Numbered from the stretch's first letter, positions 46,376 through 55,753 are shown. The stretch is 64,000 nucleotides of DNA from Bradyrhizobium liaoningense (GCF_018130955.1 NZ_JAFCJM010000008.1:1-64000); one strand, 5' to 3'. The notes: a model not told the origin generated them from the sequence alone. A program made the numbers and translations.

Positions 46376-47236
46376 TTACAGCGACACGCCCGGCGGAATG
46401 TCCGCCTCCGTCACGCCCACGAGCTCCATGTTCGTGATGATGGCGTTGCGGATGAAGCCGAGGCCCTTGTTGAAGTCGATCCAGGTGTTGACGAAGTCGC
46501 GCCAGGTCTTGTCGGTCTCGCGGCGGAAGCCGGCATTGGACGTGGTGGCGAAGATCGGCGTCGGCAGCACGAACTGGCCGAGCGAGGGGTTCTTCTTCAG
46601 CACGGTCAGCGACAGCATGGTGATGAGGCACTGCGCGTCGACGCGGCCGGTCTGCAGCGCGGCGGTGGCGTCATCCGCGGTCTTCAGCCGGGTGATCTGG
46701 GCTTTCGGCGTCAGGCGGCTGACGACCTGGTCGTGCGAGGAGCCCTGGTCGACCGCGATCTTGATGTCGGGCGAGTTCAGCTCGGCCCAGCTCTTCGGCT
46801 TGAAATCCTTCTTGCAGAGAATGCCGAAGGCGTTGTTGAAGACCGGCACCGAGAAATCGATCACCAGCGCGCGCTTCGGGGTCGGGTTGAGGCCGAAGAA
46901 GATGTCGATCTTGTTGGACTGGAGGTCCAGCACCGAGTTGCCCCAGGTGGTCTCGGTGATCTCGAGCTCGGCTTCCATGTCCTCGGCGAGCGCCTTGGCG
47001 ATGTCGATGTAAAAGCCCTTCCACTGCCCGGTCGAAAGATCCTTCATGTAGTAGGGGGCGCCGCCGCCCACCGCGCCGATCCGCATCTTCTTGGTGCGGC
47101 GGATGCGGGCAAAGGTCGTTTCGTTGGGATCGGCCGCCGTCTGTGCCGCAGCCTGGGGAACGATCGCGCTTGCCGTGACTGCGGCGCCGAGTGCGCCAAG
47201 CCCGACAATCGATGCAACATCACGACGTGTAACCAT
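46376..47236 (-). CDS. Amino-acid ABC transporter substrate-binding protein
   Basis: The 286-residue periplasmic protein has a TRRDV-containing N-terminus and hydrophobic stretch ending IVPQAAAQT, possibly Tat-dependent. The body is SBP_bac_3: KKMRIGAVGGGAPYYMKDLS, WKGFYIDIAKALAEDMEAEL, NKIDIFFGLNPTPKRALVID and IKIAVDQGSSHDQVV. It captures an amino acid or analogue for the downstream permease and ATPase. ATG 47236 is the usual position before the twin arginines. Confidence 0.92.
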   Translation of the reverse strand: MVTRRDVASIVGLGALGAAVTASAIVPQAAAQTAADPNETTFARIRRTKKMRIGAVGGGAPYYMKDLSTGQWKGFYIDIAKALAEDMEAELEITETTWGNSVLDLQSNKIDIFFGLNPTPKRALVIDFSVPVFNNAFGILCKKDFKPKSWAELNSPDIKIAVDQGSSHDQVVSRLTPKAQITRLKTADDATAALQTGRVDAQCLITMLSLTVLKKNPSLGQFVLPTPIFATTSNAGFRRETDKTWRDFVNTWIDFNKGLGFIRNAIITNMELVGVTEADIPPGVSL

Positions 47237-47423
47237 TTGAATGATCGCTTTTCTGGTTGGGTGGAGTTCCGGGAGTTTTCTTACCAAGGCGGCACCATCA
47301 GCGAAAGCACAGCCTCTTGGCGCCGAGGACTAGATCTTGCGCCGGGTTTTGCCCGGATGCTGGGCAAGTCAAATCCGGGCCGATACCCGCTTGCTTTCCG
47401 GCCCTTTTGGCCCCAAATAGGGA

Positions 47424-47525
47424 TTGGGAGATTGGCGGTGGACGAGCCACTCGCCAACCGGGTCAGGTCCGGAAGGAAGCAGCCCTAACGAGGTCCGGAT
47501 CGGGTCGCTCGTCAGTCTCCTACCT
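47424..47525 (+). ncRNA. ffs: Signal recognition particle RNA (4.5S type)
   Basis: The universally conserved SRP core GGTCAGGTCCGGAAGGAAGC followed by AGCCCTAACGA is at 47461-47491. Flanking sequences pair to close the hairpin: GACGAGC (47441) with GCTCGTC (47507) and GGGAG at the 5' end with CTCC at the 3' end. A short T run (GTTTTT) follows at 47526. SRP RNA with Ffh targets inner-membrane proteins. Its position just before dnaX is common in alphaproteobacteria. Ends are approximate. Confidence 0.93.
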
Positions 47526-47542
47526 GTTTTTCGAGCGGATCA

Positions 47543-47565
47543 GCGCAGGCCTAAGCCGCCTGCGC
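47543..47565 (+). other. Hairpin between ffs and dnaX
   Basis: GCGCAGGC and GCCTGCGC form an eight-base perfect stem with a seven-base loop, 53 bases before the dnaX ATG. It could trim or end the SRP RNA transcript or lie in the dnaX leader. Confidence 0.5.
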
Positions 47566-47617
47566 ACGCTCCTTTCCGCAAAAGCCGGCCGAGAGACATT
47601 TCATTGCGGATCGACCG

Positions 47618-49456
47618 ATGACCGACGCTGGCGGCCCGACACCCCCCCATAGCGCCAGCCAGGCTGGCTTTGAGCTCGGCGCCCAGCCGGGCACCCCCTA
47701 TCGGGTGCTGGCGCGAAAGTACCGTCCCTCCTCCTTCGACGATCTGATCGGCCAGGAGGCCGTGGTCCGCACCGTCTCCAATGCGTTCGAAACGGGGCGC
47801 ATACCGCAGGCCTGGATCCTCACCGGCGTCCGCGGCGTGGGCAAGACCACCACTGCGCGCATTTTGGCGCGCGCGCTCAACTACGAGATGCCGGACGGCT
47901 CGGTGAAGGGCCCGACCATCCACATGCCCACCCTCGGCGTGCACTGCCAGGCGATCATGGAAAGCCGGCACATGGACGTGCTGGAGATGGACGCGGCGTC
48001 CCACACCGGCGTCGACGATGTCCGCCAGATCAATGACAGCGTGCGCTACGCGCCGGCCAGCGCCCGCTACAAGGTCTACATCATCGACGAAGTCCACATG
48101 CTGTCGACGGCGGCGTTCAACGCCTTCCTGAAGACGCTGGAGGAACCGCCGGAGCACGCCAAATTCGTGTTCGCGACCACCGAGATCCGAAAAGTTCCGG
48201 TCACCGTGCTGTCGCGCTGCCAGCGCTTTGACCTGCGCCGCGTCGAGGCCGACGTGCTGATGAAGCACCTCGCGGGCATCGCGACCAAGGAGAGCGTCGA
48301 GATCGAGCCGGAGGCGCTCGGCATCATCGCGCGCGCGGCCGAAGGTTCCGTGCGTGATTCGCTGTCGCTGCTCGACCAGGCGATCGCGCATGCGGCGGGC
48401 AGCGTGAAGGCCGATGCCGTCAGGCAGATGCTGGGGCTCGCCGACCGCACCCGCGTCATCGACCTCTTCGATTCGCTGGTGCGCGGCGACATCGCCTCCG
48501 CGTTCAGGGAGTTCCGCGACCAGTACGACACCGGCGCCGATCCGATCGTCGTGCTGTCGGACCTCGCGGAGTTCGTGAACTTCGTCACCCGCGTCAAGAT
48601 CGTGCCTGCGACCGCCGACAATGTCGCCTATGGCGAGACCGAACGGCTGCGCGCACGCGATTTTGCGTCAAAGATCTCGATGCGCGTGCTGTCGCGGATG
48701 TGGCAGATGCTGCTCAAGGGCATCACCGAGGTGCAGGCCGCGACGCGCCCCGCCGCCGCCGCCGAGATGGTTTTGGTCCGCATTGCCTATGTTGCCGACC
48801 TGCCGACGCCGGACGAAGCGATCAAGATGCTGGAGCAGAATGGCGGCGCCTCGCTGGTGGTGAGCGGTGCAAGTGCTTCGCGCAGTGCGCCGACCGCGCC
48901 TGTCGCCTCGGCGGCACCGGTGCGTGCGCCGACGTCGTCGCCGCCTTCTTTCGGCGGTGGTGCGCGTCCGCAAATGGCGGCGCCACCGGCGCCGCAGGCC
49001 GCGACTGCACCCGCGCTGCGCATCACGAGTTTTACGCAGCTCGTCGCGCTCGCCGGGCAGAAGCGCGATGTCATGACCAAGGCGGCGCTCGAAGGCGACA
49101 TGCGCCTGGTGCGGTTCGAGGATGGACGGCTCGAAGTTGCGCTCGAGCCCAACGCGCCGAAGTCGCTGATCACGGAACTGCCGCGCAAGCTCGAGCTCTG
49201 GACCGGCCGCCGCTGGACCGTCGTGGTGTCCAACGAGCAGGGCCAGCCGACGCTGCGCTCGGTGAACCAGGCCGCCAAGCAGGAGCATGCCCGCACTGCC
49301 GAGGCCGATCCACGCGTGCAGGAGGTGCTGTCGCGCTTCCCCGGTGCCAAGGTCGTCGAGGTCCGCAGGCTTGCCCCCGAGACGCCCGAAACCAATATTA
49401 ACTCCGACTATGGCAGTGACGATCCGCCCGACGGTTCCGACGGCGACGATCTCTAG
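47618..49456 (+). CDS. dnaX: DNA polymerase III subunit gamma/tau
   Basis: The 612-residue clamp-loader subunit has Walker A GVRGVGKTTTARILARALN, DEVHMLSTAAFNAFLKTLEE and the SRC motif LSRCQRFDLRRV. The zinc-module segment of E. coli DnaX (four Cys) is here LNYEMPDGSVKG...GVHCQAIMES with only one Cys. An Ala/Pro-rich linker (about 430-460) leads to a tau-like C-terminal domain. It begins the dnaX-ybaB-recR cluster. No slippery A-run for a gamma frameshift was noticed. Confidence 0.95.
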   Translation: MTDAGGPTPPHSASQAGFELGAQPGTPYRVLARKYRPSSFDDLIGQEAVVRTVSNAFETGRIPQAWILTGVRGVGKTTTARILARALNYEMPDGSVKGPTIHMPTLGVHCQAIMESRHMDVLEMDAASHTGVDDVRQINDSVRYAPASARYKVYIIDEVHMLSTAAFNAFLKTLEEPPEHAKFVFATTEIRKVPVTVLSRCQRFDLRRVEADVLMKHLAGIATKESVEIEPEALGIIARAAEGSVRDSLSLLDQAIAHAAGSVKADAVRQMLGLADRTRVIDLFDSLVRGDIASAFREFRDQYDTGADPIVVLSDLAEFVNFVTRVKIVPATADNVAYGETERLRARDFASKISMRVLSRMWQMLLKGITEVQAATRPAAAAEMVLVRIAYVADLPTPDEAIKMLEQNGGASLVVSGASASRSAPTAPVASAAPVRAPTSSPPSFGGGARPQMAAPPAPQAATAPALRITSFTQLVALAGQKRDVMTKAALEGDMRLVRFEDGRLEVALEPNAPKSLITELPRKLELWTGRRWTVVVSNEQGQPTLRSVNQAAKQEHARTAEADPRVQEVLSRFPGAKVVEVRRLAPETPETNINSDYGSDDPPDGSDGDDL

Positions 49457-49504
49457 AGCATGATCCGGAAACGAGTGAAGCGGTTTTCCGCTAAGATCAT
49501 GCTC
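49455..49504. repeat. AGCATGATC-type palindrome
   Basis: AGAGCATGATC (49455) pairs with GATCATGCTC (49495), with inner GGAAA...TTTTCC and CGGTT elements. It lies between dnaX and ybaB within the cluster. It shares its ends with the 8404-8480 repeat. Confidence 0.75.
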
Positions 49505-49529
49505 AAGCAACAAGTTGAGGACAGGACCG

Positions 49530-49847
49530 ATGGCTGATTTTCTCGGCATGATGAAGCAGGCCCAGCAGCTTCAATCCAAGATGCAGGCGATGCAGGAAGA
49601 GCTCGGCAATCTCGAGGTCGAGGGCATCTCCGGCGGCGGCCTGGTCGCGGTGCGCATGACCGCGAAGATGGACGTGAAGGGCATCAAGATCGATCCGTCG
49701 CTGATGAAGGCGGAGGAGCGCGAGGTGCTGGAGGATTTGCTCGTCACCGCGCTCGCCGACGCACGCCGCAAGGCTGAAATCGCGATGCAGGAGAAGATGC
49801 AGGCGCTGACCGGCGGGCTCGGCCTGCCGCCGGGACTGCTCGGCTGA
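49530..49847 (+). CDS. YbaB/EbfC-family nucleoid-associated protein
   Basis: The 105-residue protein starts [20 protein letters not shown] and has the central [20 protein letters not shown] characteristic of YbaB/EbfC, a small dimeric DNA-binding protein. Its place between dnaX and recR is conserved in bacteria. ATG 49530 follows GAGGACAGGA. Confidence 0.93.
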   Translation: MADFLGMMKQAQQLQSKMQAMQEELGNLEVEGISGGGLVAVRMTAKMDVKGIKIDPSLMKAEEREVLEDLLVTALADARRKAEIAMQEKMQALTGGLGLPPGLLG

Positions 49848-49851
49848 CATC

Positions 49852-50454
49852 ATGCCCGCGGTTGCCGGACCCGAAATCGAGCGCCTGATCCAGCTTCTGG
49901 CGCGTTTGCCTGGTCTGGGCCCGCGCTCGGCGCGGCGCGCCGCGCTGCATCTGATCAAGAAGCGCGAGGCGCTGATGATGCCGCTGTCGGCCGCGCTCCA
50001 GGTCGCGCTCGACAAGGTCCAGGTCTGCAAGACCTGCGGCAATATCGATACGCAAAATCCCTGCACGGTTTGCACCGATCCGCGCCGCGATCCATCGATC
50101 ATCGTCGTCGTCGCCGACGTCGCCGATCTCTGGGCGCTGGAACGGGCCAACGCGACGCAAGGCCGCTACCATGTGCTTGGCGCGACATTGTCGCCGCTCG
50201 ACGGCGTCGGCCCGCAGGATCTCACCATCGACGCACTGGTGGCCCGCGCGCACAACGCTGAGGTGCACGAGATCATCCTGGCGCTGAATGCGACAGTGGA
50301 CGGCCAGACCACGGCGCATTACATCACCGACCTCCTGCAGGACGCCAATGTGAAGGTTACCCGGCTCGCGCACGGTGTGCCTGTCGGCGGCGAGCTTGAT
50401 TATCTCGACGAAGGTACGCTATCGGCTGCGATGCGGCAGCGGACCCTGTTCTAA
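49852..50454 (+). CDS. recR: Recombination protein RecR
   Basis: The 200-residue protein has an N-terminal HhH-like region ([19 protein letters not shown]), a [16 protein letters not shown] zinc finger, a Toprim domain ([17 protein letters not shown]) and a C-terminal Walker-like region (THLAHGVP type; here [20 protein letters not shown]). With RecF/RecO it loads RecA at gaps. It begins five bases after ybaB ends. Confidence 0.95.
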   Translation: MPAVAGPEIERLIQLLARLPGLGPRSARRAALHLIKKREALMMPLSAALQVALDKVQVCKTCGNIDTQNPCTVCTDPRRDPSIIVVVADVADLWALERANATQGRYHVLGATLSPLDGVGPQDLTIDALVARAHNAEVHEIILALNATVDGQTTAHYITDLLQDANVKVTRLAHGVPVGGELDYLDEGTLSAAMRQRTLF

Positions 50455-50480
50455 TACTCCCAACGACGGAAACGGACGAC

Positions 50481-50912
50481 ATGACGAAACGACGATTCGG
50501 CAAGCGGCTCGCTGTGGCTGCCACGATGATGACGCTGGTGACGCCTGCCGTATCCGCGCAGCAGGGCGACGTGCCGCCGTCCAAGCCCGGCAGGCCGATC
50601 AACACGGGCGACGTGCTCTCCGGCGAGCTCAACGCGATGAAGGTGCGCGACGCCAAGAACGGCAAGCGCGTCGCGACCTATCAGATCACGTCCGAGCCGC
50701 GCCGCCTGCCGGCGCCGAACGGGCTCTGCAATCTGGAGACCGGCCCCGAGACGTTCCAGCTCGTCACCTCCAGCGACGCGCAGGCTACGCAGCTGAAATC
50801 CTTTGTCGGCAAGGAAATCTCCGTGAAGGTCGACGAGGTCGCTTGCGCCAGTGATCCCGGCCAGATGAGCGAAGCCGTGATCACGAAGTGGAGCCTGGTG
50901 AAGAAGCAGTAG
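50481..50912 (+). CDS. Exported protein, tandem paralogue 1
   Basis: The 143-residue protein has a signal peptide (MTKRRFGKRLAVAATMMTLV to VSAQQ) and a mature domain containing GDVLSGELNAMKVRDAKNGK, TYQITSEPRRLP and a Cys pair (GLCNLE, EVACASD). It closely parallels the next gene in layout, spacing and several motifs. Function unknown. It follows recR by 26 bases. Confidence 0.7.
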   Translation: MTKRRFGKRLAVAATMMTLVTPAVSAQQGDVPPSKPGRPINTGDVLSGELNAMKVRDAKNGKRVATYQITSEPRRLPAPNGLCNLETGPETFQLVTSSDAQATQLKSFVGKEISVKVDEVACASDPGQMSEAVITKWSLVKKQ

Positions 50913-50921
50913 GAGTTTCGC

Positions 50922-51308
50922 ATGTCGCCGCTGTCGCGCCTTGCCTGCATCGCTACTGCCTTGCTTGCGCTGTGCACGGCGGCCGAGGCGCAGGCGCCGA
51001 TCAAGGCCGGCGATACGCTGACCGGCACTTTGCGGTTGGTGCGTACGCGGCATCCCAACGGCACGAAGATCGAGGCCTACCAGATCGTCAGCGCACCGCG
51101 CCTGATGCCGGCCGACGATGATTTCTGCGAAGCCGGCAAGGGCGTCACCACCTTCCATCTGTTCACGATGACGGATGCGGCGCGCAAGCAGCTCAAGCCG
51201 CTGCTCGGCAAGACCGTCACGGTGCAGGCGACCGCGCTGTTCTGCTCGGAAACCGCCTGGCACATCGGCGATGTCGCGGTGCCGGAGTGGACGGTGGTCG
51301 GGAAGTAA
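50922..51308 (+). CDS. Exported protein, tandem paralogue 2
   Basis: The 128-residue protein has a signal peptide (MSPLSRLACIATALLALCTA to AEAQAP) and a domain with GDTLTGTLRLVRTRHPNGTK, AYQIVSAPRLMP, DDFCEAGKG and ALFCSETAWH. These match, in order, the blocks of the preceding gene, so the pair arose by duplication. The genes are nine bases apart and probably cotranscribed. Function unknown. Confidence 0.7.
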   Translation: MSPLSRLACIATALLALCTAAEAQAPIKAGDTLTGTLRLVRTRHPNGTKIEAYQIVSAPRLMPADDDFCEAGKGVTTFHLFTMTDAARKQLKPLLGKTVTVQATALFCSETAWHIGDVAVPEWTVVGK

Positions 51309-51316
51309 ACACTCTC

Positions 51317-51402
51317 CGTCATGCCCGGGCTTGTCCCGGGCATCCACGTTCTTGGTTCGGGAGAGCAAGGCGTGGATGGCCGGGACAAGCCCGGCCATGA
51401 CG
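51317..51402. repeat. Bipartite palindrome, family B
   Basis: CGTCATGCCCGGGCTTGTCC...GGGCATCCACG and CGTGGATGGCCGGGAC...GGCCATGACG enclose about 25 bases. It lies between two convergent genes. Confidence 0.9.
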
Positions 51403-51407
51403 AACTC

Positions 51408-52781
51408 CTACACCCTTACCGGCCCCAGCTGCTCAAAATGCCCGCGCTTCTGCAGCCAGGTGAGCAGCATCAGGCTCGGGATCGCGACCAGCACGCAGAT
51501 CACGAAGAACATCGGCCAGCCCACGGCCTTCGCGACATAGCCGGCACCTGACGACAGATAGGTCCGTCCCACCGCGGCGAGCGCGGTGAGCAGCGCATAT
51601 TGCGTGGCCGTGTGCAGCGGGTTCTGGCACAGCGCCGAGAGATAGGCGACGAAGATCACGGTGCCGATGGCGCTGGTGAAGTTCTCGGCGCAGATGGCGA
51701 GCGCCAGCGCCCATTGATTGGTGCCGACCACCGCAAGCCAGGAGAAGGAGAGGTTGGCGAGTGCCTGCACCACCCCGCCGATCCACAAGCTTGCCGCGAG
51801 CGGATAGCGCCGCGCGACGAACCCGCCGGCAAAGCCGCCGATCAGGGTCGCGGCAAGGCCAACACCTTTCACGATCGCCGCATAGTCGTTGCGGGTGAAA
51901 CCGAGGTCGATCACGAACGGCGCGGTCATGGTGCCGGAAAACGCGTCGGTGAACTTGAACAGCACGACGAAGGCAAGCGCCGCCAGCGCATCCTTGCGCG
52001 ACAGGAATTCCGAGAAGGCGCCGACCGCGGCATGGAGCACCCGGGCGATGGCCGAGTCCGCCTGCGTCGCAGCTTCCGCGCGCGCGGATTGCTCGGGCTC
52101 GGTGGCGGCGAGCGCGGTGATGGTGCCGATCAGCACCAGCGCCGCCATCACCACATAGCCCCACATCCACGCCGACGAGCGCGGAATGCCGGTGCCCTCA
52201 AATCCGGAGACGATGAACAGCGCGCCCGCGGTCGAGACCAGCATGCCGATGCGGTAGGCCGCGACATAGGACGCCATGCCGGCGGCCTGCTCGCTCTCCG
52301 GTAGGCTCTCGACGCGGAAGGCGTCCACCACGATGTCCTGCGTCGAGGACGTCGTCGCCACCAGGAGCGCGCCGAGCGCGACATAGAACGGCGAGCGCGC
52401 CGGGTCGGTCAGCGCCAGCAGCAGGATGGAGATGATGAGTAGCAGTTGTGCGAACAGCAGCCAGCCGCGGCGCCGCCCGAATGCGCGTGTGAACAGCGGC
52501 ACATGCAGCGCATCCACCAGTGGCGCCCACAAGAACTTCAGCGTGTAGGGCGTACCGACCAGCGCGAACAGCCCGATGGTCCCGAGATCGACGCCGGATT
52601 CCCGCATCCACACCAGCAGCGTCGACCCCGACAGCGCCAGCGGCAGGCCGGAGGAGAAGCCGAGGAACAGCACGATGAGCACCCGCGGCTGCAGGTAGAC
52701 AGCCAGGCTCTCTCGCCAGGAGGGGGAGGAGGCGTCGGTGGTGGCCGGAGCAGTTCCGGAGGTCGCGTCAGGTGCGGTCAT
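51408..52781 (-). CDS. AmpG-family MFS permease
   Basis: The 457-residue protein has about 12-14 membrane segments. FLGFSSGLPLALSGSTLLVW and GTPYTLKFLWAPLVDALHVP are AmpG hallmarks, and QDIVVDAFRVESLPESEQAA is the conserved inner-loop block. AmpG carries anhydromuropeptides into the cytoplasm during peptidoglycan recycling and can influence beta-lactamase induction. It is a single gene between two family B repeats. Confidence 0.88.
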   Translation of the reverse strand: MTAPDATSGTAPATTDASSPSWRESLAVYLQPRVLIVLFLGFSSGLPLALSGSTLLVWMRESGVDLGTIGLFALVGTPYTLKFLWAPLVDALHVPLFTRAFGRRRGWLLFAQLLLIISILLLALTDPARSPFYVALGALLVATTSSTQDIVVDAFRVESLPESEQAAGMASYVAAYRIGMLVSTAGALFIVSGFEGTGIPRSSAWMWGYVVMAALVLIGTITALAATEPEQSARAEAATQADSAIARVLHAAVGAFSEFLSRKDALAALAFVVLFKFTDAFSGTMTAPFVIDLGFTRNDYAAIVKGVGLAATLIGGFAGGFVARRYPLAASLWIGGVVQALANLSFSWLAVVGTNQWALALAICAENFTSAIGTVIFVAYLSALCQNPLHTATQYALLTALAAVGRTYLSSGAGYVAKAVGWPMFFVICVLVAIPSLMLLTWLQKRGHFEQLGPVRV

Positions 52782-52827
52782 GAAGGGGTGTTAGCAGATT
52801 CTGGCGGCGCTGCCTCTGCCCCAAACT

Positions 52828-52902
52828 CGTCATGCCCGGGCTTCCACGTTCTTGGTGCGGCGAGCAAGCTCATGGATGGCCGGGACAAGCCCGGCCATGA
52901 CG
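52828..52902. repeat. Bipartite palindrome, family B, left arm shortened
   Basis: The left arm reads CGTCATGCCCGGGCTTCCACG, missing the central TGTCCCGGGCA. The right arm CATGGATGGCCGGGAC...GGCCATGACG is complete. The asymmetric loss suggests a formerly intact element. Confidence 0.85.
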
Positions 52903-52910
52903 GCGCGGAA

Positions 52911-54110
52911 TCACTCCCCGGCCTGCAGCTTCCTTGGAAACAGCTCCGGGCTCGTTGCCACCAGCCGCGGGCCCTCCGTCGGCGCATCGGTCTTGCTGAA
53001 GTCGAGCTCTTCGATCCGTCCGGCGCGCTTCTCGATCTTGTCGGCCGAGATCAGGATCTGGCGGACGTCCTCGTTGGCGTCGGCAAAGTGCTTCTGCAAC
53101 TTCGTCACACGATCCCTCAGGCGGCCGAGATCGTCGCCGAGCTTGATCACCTCGGTGCGGATCTGGTCGGCGGCGTCGCGCATGCGCGCGTCCTTCATGA
53201 TCTGCTGCATGACCTGGATCGCCAGCATCAAGAGCGAGGGCGAGACCAGCACGACACGGGCGCGATAGGCCTTTTGGATCACATCGTCGAAACCGTCATG
53301 GATTTCGGCGTAGACCGATTCCGACGGCACGAACATCAGCGCCATCTCCTGGGTCTCGCCGGTGACGAGATATTTTTCGGCGATGTCGCTGACATGCTTC
53401 ATGACGTCGCCGCGCAGCCGCTGGCTCGCGACACGCCGCTCCTCGTCGCTGCGCGCATCATGCAGCGCGGTCATCGCTTCCAGCGGAAACTTTGCGTCGA
53501 TGCAGAGCGGGCGCTGGTCCGGCAAAAACACCACGCAGTCCGGCCGCTTGCCCGTCGAGAGCGTGAACTGGAACTCGTAGGAGCCCTTGGGCAGACCGTC
53601 CTGGACGATCGCCTCCATCCGCGCCTGGCCGAAGGCGCCGCGCGACTGCTTGTTGGCGAGCACATCGCGCAAGGTCGTCACCTGCGTCGTCAGGTCGGTG
53701 AGGTTCTTGTGCGCATTGTCGATGATGCCGAGCCGCTCATGCAGCGCGCGCAGGCTCTCCATGGTGTTGCGGGTGGTGTGCTCCATGGACTGGCCGACGC
53801 GATGCGTCACCGAATCCAGCCGCTCGTTGACCGCCCGCGCCATTTCGGCCTGGCGTCCCGCGAGCGACTGCGCCATGGCGTCGACCCGGCCCGAGTTCTC
53901 GCTCTGGGCGCGCAGCATCTCGCTCAGCCGCTCCTCCAGCTCATCGGCGCGGATGGCGTTCGCCATCGCGAGTTCCGCGCCTCGGCGCGAGGACTTCGCG
54001 ATCACAATGGCAATGACCAGAAGGAGGATGAGGACGAGCGCGCCGAAGCCGATAGCCGCGTCGATCGCGCGCACCGGCCAGTCGCCAGCCATGAAAATGA
54101 TCTCGTTCAT
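52911..54110 (-). CDS. rmuC: DNA recombination protein RmuC
   Basis: The 399-residue protein has an N-terminal membrane anchor (IGFGALVLILLLVIAIVIAK), a long coiled coil (about 45-150) and the RmuC nuclease-like domain with KRPDCVVFLPDQRPLCIDAK FPLEAM and EMALMFVPSESVYAEIHD. It limits DNA inversion and rearrangement. It is divergent from def across 170 bases. Confidence 0.92.
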   Translation of the reverse strand: MNEIIFMAGDWPVRAIDAAIGFGALVLILLLVIAIVIAKSSRRGAELAMANAIRADELEERLSEMLRAQSENSGRVDAMAQSLAGRQAEMARAVNERLDSVTHRVGQSMEHTTRNTMESLRALHERLGIIDNAHKNLTDLTTQVTTLRDVLANKQSRGAFGQARMEAIVQDGLPKGSYEFQFTLSTGKRPDCVVFLPDQRPLCIDAKFPLEAMTALHDARSDEERRVASQRLRGDVMKHVSDIAEKYLVTGETQEMALMFVPSESVYAEIHDGFDDVIQKAYRARVVLVSPSLLMLAIQVMQQIMKDARMRDAADQIRTEVIKLGDDLGRLRDRVTKLQKHFADANEDVRQILISADKIEKRAGRIEELDFSKTDAPTEGPRLVATSPELFPRKLQAGE

Positions 54111-54182
54111 GGCAGCCCTTCTATCCGATTCGCCCGATAGCGCGAACGAATAGCGAACATTTATAGTAAATGGGCGGTTAAT

Positions 54183-54220
54183 TTTTATGGTTAACGAAGG
54201 CCTAACTTTTATGGTTAGCG
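54183..54220. promoter_or_regulatory. Direct-repeat boxes upstream of def/rmuC
   Basis: TTTTATGGTTARCG occurs at 54183-54196 and 54207-54220, 24 bases apart, in an AT-rich patch containing GGTTAA, TTAACG and GTTAAC. Spacing TTAA-N7-CTAAC resembles a CtrA site with one mismatch. The patch lies between the divergent rmuC and def genes. Confidence 0.4.
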
Positions 54221-54280
54221 GATCGTTAACGCGTTCCCGTCCGCATTGACCGCTTGGGGGCGGCGGCTTAAATCGCGGCC

Positions 54281-54808
54281 ATGGCCCTCAGAGAAATCAT
54301 CATCCTGCCCGACAAGCAGTTGCGTCTGGTCTCCAAGCCGATCGAGAAGGTGACATCGGAGATCCGCAAGCTCGCGGACGACATGTTCGAGACCATGTAC
54401 GACGCGCCCGGCATCGGGCTCGCGGCGATCCAGGTCGCGCAACCGCTCCGTCTCATCACCATGGATCTCGCCAAGCGCGACGAGAACGGCGAGACCAAGC
54501 CGATCCCGCGCGTCTTCATCAATCCGGAGATTCTGTCCTCGTCCGAGGAGATGTCGGTCTACGAAGAGGGTTGCCTGTCGATCCCCGAATATTACGAGGA
54601 GGTCGAACGGCCCGCGAAGGTGCGCGTGCGCTTCACCGATCTCGACGGCAAGGTGCATGAGGAGGATGCGGAGGGGCTCTACGCCACCTGCATCCAGCAC
54701 GAGATCGACCATCTCAACGGCGTGCTGTTCGTCGACTATCTGTCAAAGCTGAAGCGCGACCGCGTGATGAAGAAGTTCGAGAAAGCCGCCAAGCGCGCGG
54801 CGGAGTAG
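54281..54808 (+). CDS. def: Peptide deformylase
   Basis: The 175-residue enzyme removes the N-formyl group from new proteins. Its three motifs are GIGLAAIQV (about 46-54), EGCLSIPE and HEIDHLNG, supplying the Cys and two His metal ligands. It is followed after nine bases by fmt, the usual partner that adds the formyl group to initiator tRNA. Confidence 0.95.
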   Translation: MALREIIILPDKQLRLVSKPIEKVTSEIRKLADDMFETMYDAPGIGLAAIQVAQPLRLITMDLAKRDENGETKPIPRVFINPEILSSSEEMSVYEEGCLSIPEYYEEVERPAKVRVRFTDLDGKVHEEDAEGLYATCIQHEIDHLNGVLFVDYLSKLKRDRVMKKFEKAAKRAAE

Positions 54809-54817
54809 GCGCCGCTC

Positions 54818-55753
54818 ATGCCCCTCCGCCTCATCTTCATGGGCACGCCCGATTTCTCCGTGCCGACGCTGCTGGAGCTTGTCGCGCACGGCCACGAGAT
54901 CGTCGCCGTCTACACGCGCGCGCCGAAGCCGGGCGGGCGGCGCGGGCTGCAACTGCAGCCGACCCCGGTCGAGGAAGCCGCGCGAAAGCTCGGCATTCCC
55001 GTGTTGACGCCGAAGACACTGAAGACTTCCGAAGCACTGGAGGAGTTTCGCGCATTTGATGCGGATGCCGCCGTCGTCGTCGCCTATGGCATGATCTTGC
55101 CGCAGGCCATCCTCGATGCGCCAAAGCTCGGCTGCTACAACCTGCATGCCTCGCTGCTGCCGCGCTGGCGTGGCGCCGCGCCGATCAATCGCGCGATCAT
55201 GGCAGGCGATGCCGAGAGCGGCGTCATGGTGATGAAGATGGATGTCGGGCTCGACACCGGCGACGTCGCCATGGCCGAGCGTCTGGCGATTCAGGACAAC
55301 ATGACCGCGGCCGATCTGCACGATCGCCTCTCCCGGCTCGGTGCCGATCTGATGGTGCGCGCGATGGCCGCACTCGGACGCGGCGGGCTCCAGCTCAAGA
55401 AGCAGGACGAGGACGGCGTCACCTACGCCGCCAAGATCGATAAGGCCGAGGCGCGGATCGACTGGAGCAAGCCGGCGCGCGCGGTGCTGCGCCACATCCA
55501 CGGCCTGTCGCCCTTCCCCGGTGCCTGGGCCGAGCTTGCCGGCGTGACCGAGAACGCGCGCGTCAAGATCTTGCGCTGCGAACTGGCAAAGGGCACCGGC
55601 GCGCCCGGTGACGTCCTCGACGATCAGCTCACGATTGCCTGCGGCGACGGCGCGATCCGCATCATCGAGCTGCAGCGCGAGGGTAAGGCGCGGATGCAGG
55701 CCGCCGACTTCCTGCGCGGCGTGCCGTTGAAGCCGCCGATGCGGCTCGCATAG
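54818..55753 (+). CDS. fmt: Methionyl-tRNA formyltransferase
   Basis: The 311-residue enzyme formylates Met-tRNAi with 10-formyl-THF. The N-terminal domain has [20 protein letters not shown] and the catalytic block [20 protein letters not shown] (Asn and His). The C-terminal OB-fold domain includes [13 protein letters not shown] [15 protein letters not shown]. Its stop shares one base with the truA start. Confidence 0.95.
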   Translation: MPLRLIFMGTPDFSVPTLLELVAHGHEIVAVYTRAPKPGGRRGLQLQPTPVEEAARKLGIPVLTPKTLKTSEALEEFRAFDADAAVVVAYGMILPQAILDAPKLGCYNLHASLLPRWRGAAPINRAIMAGDAESGVMVMKMDVGLDTGDVAMAERLAIQDNMTAADLHDRLSRLGADLMVRAMAALGRGGLQLKKQDEDGVTYAAKIDKAEARIDWSKPARAVLRHIHGLSPFPGAWAELAGVTENARVKILRCELAKGTGAPGDVLDDQLTIACGDGAIRIIELQREGKARMQAADFLRGVPLKPPMRLA

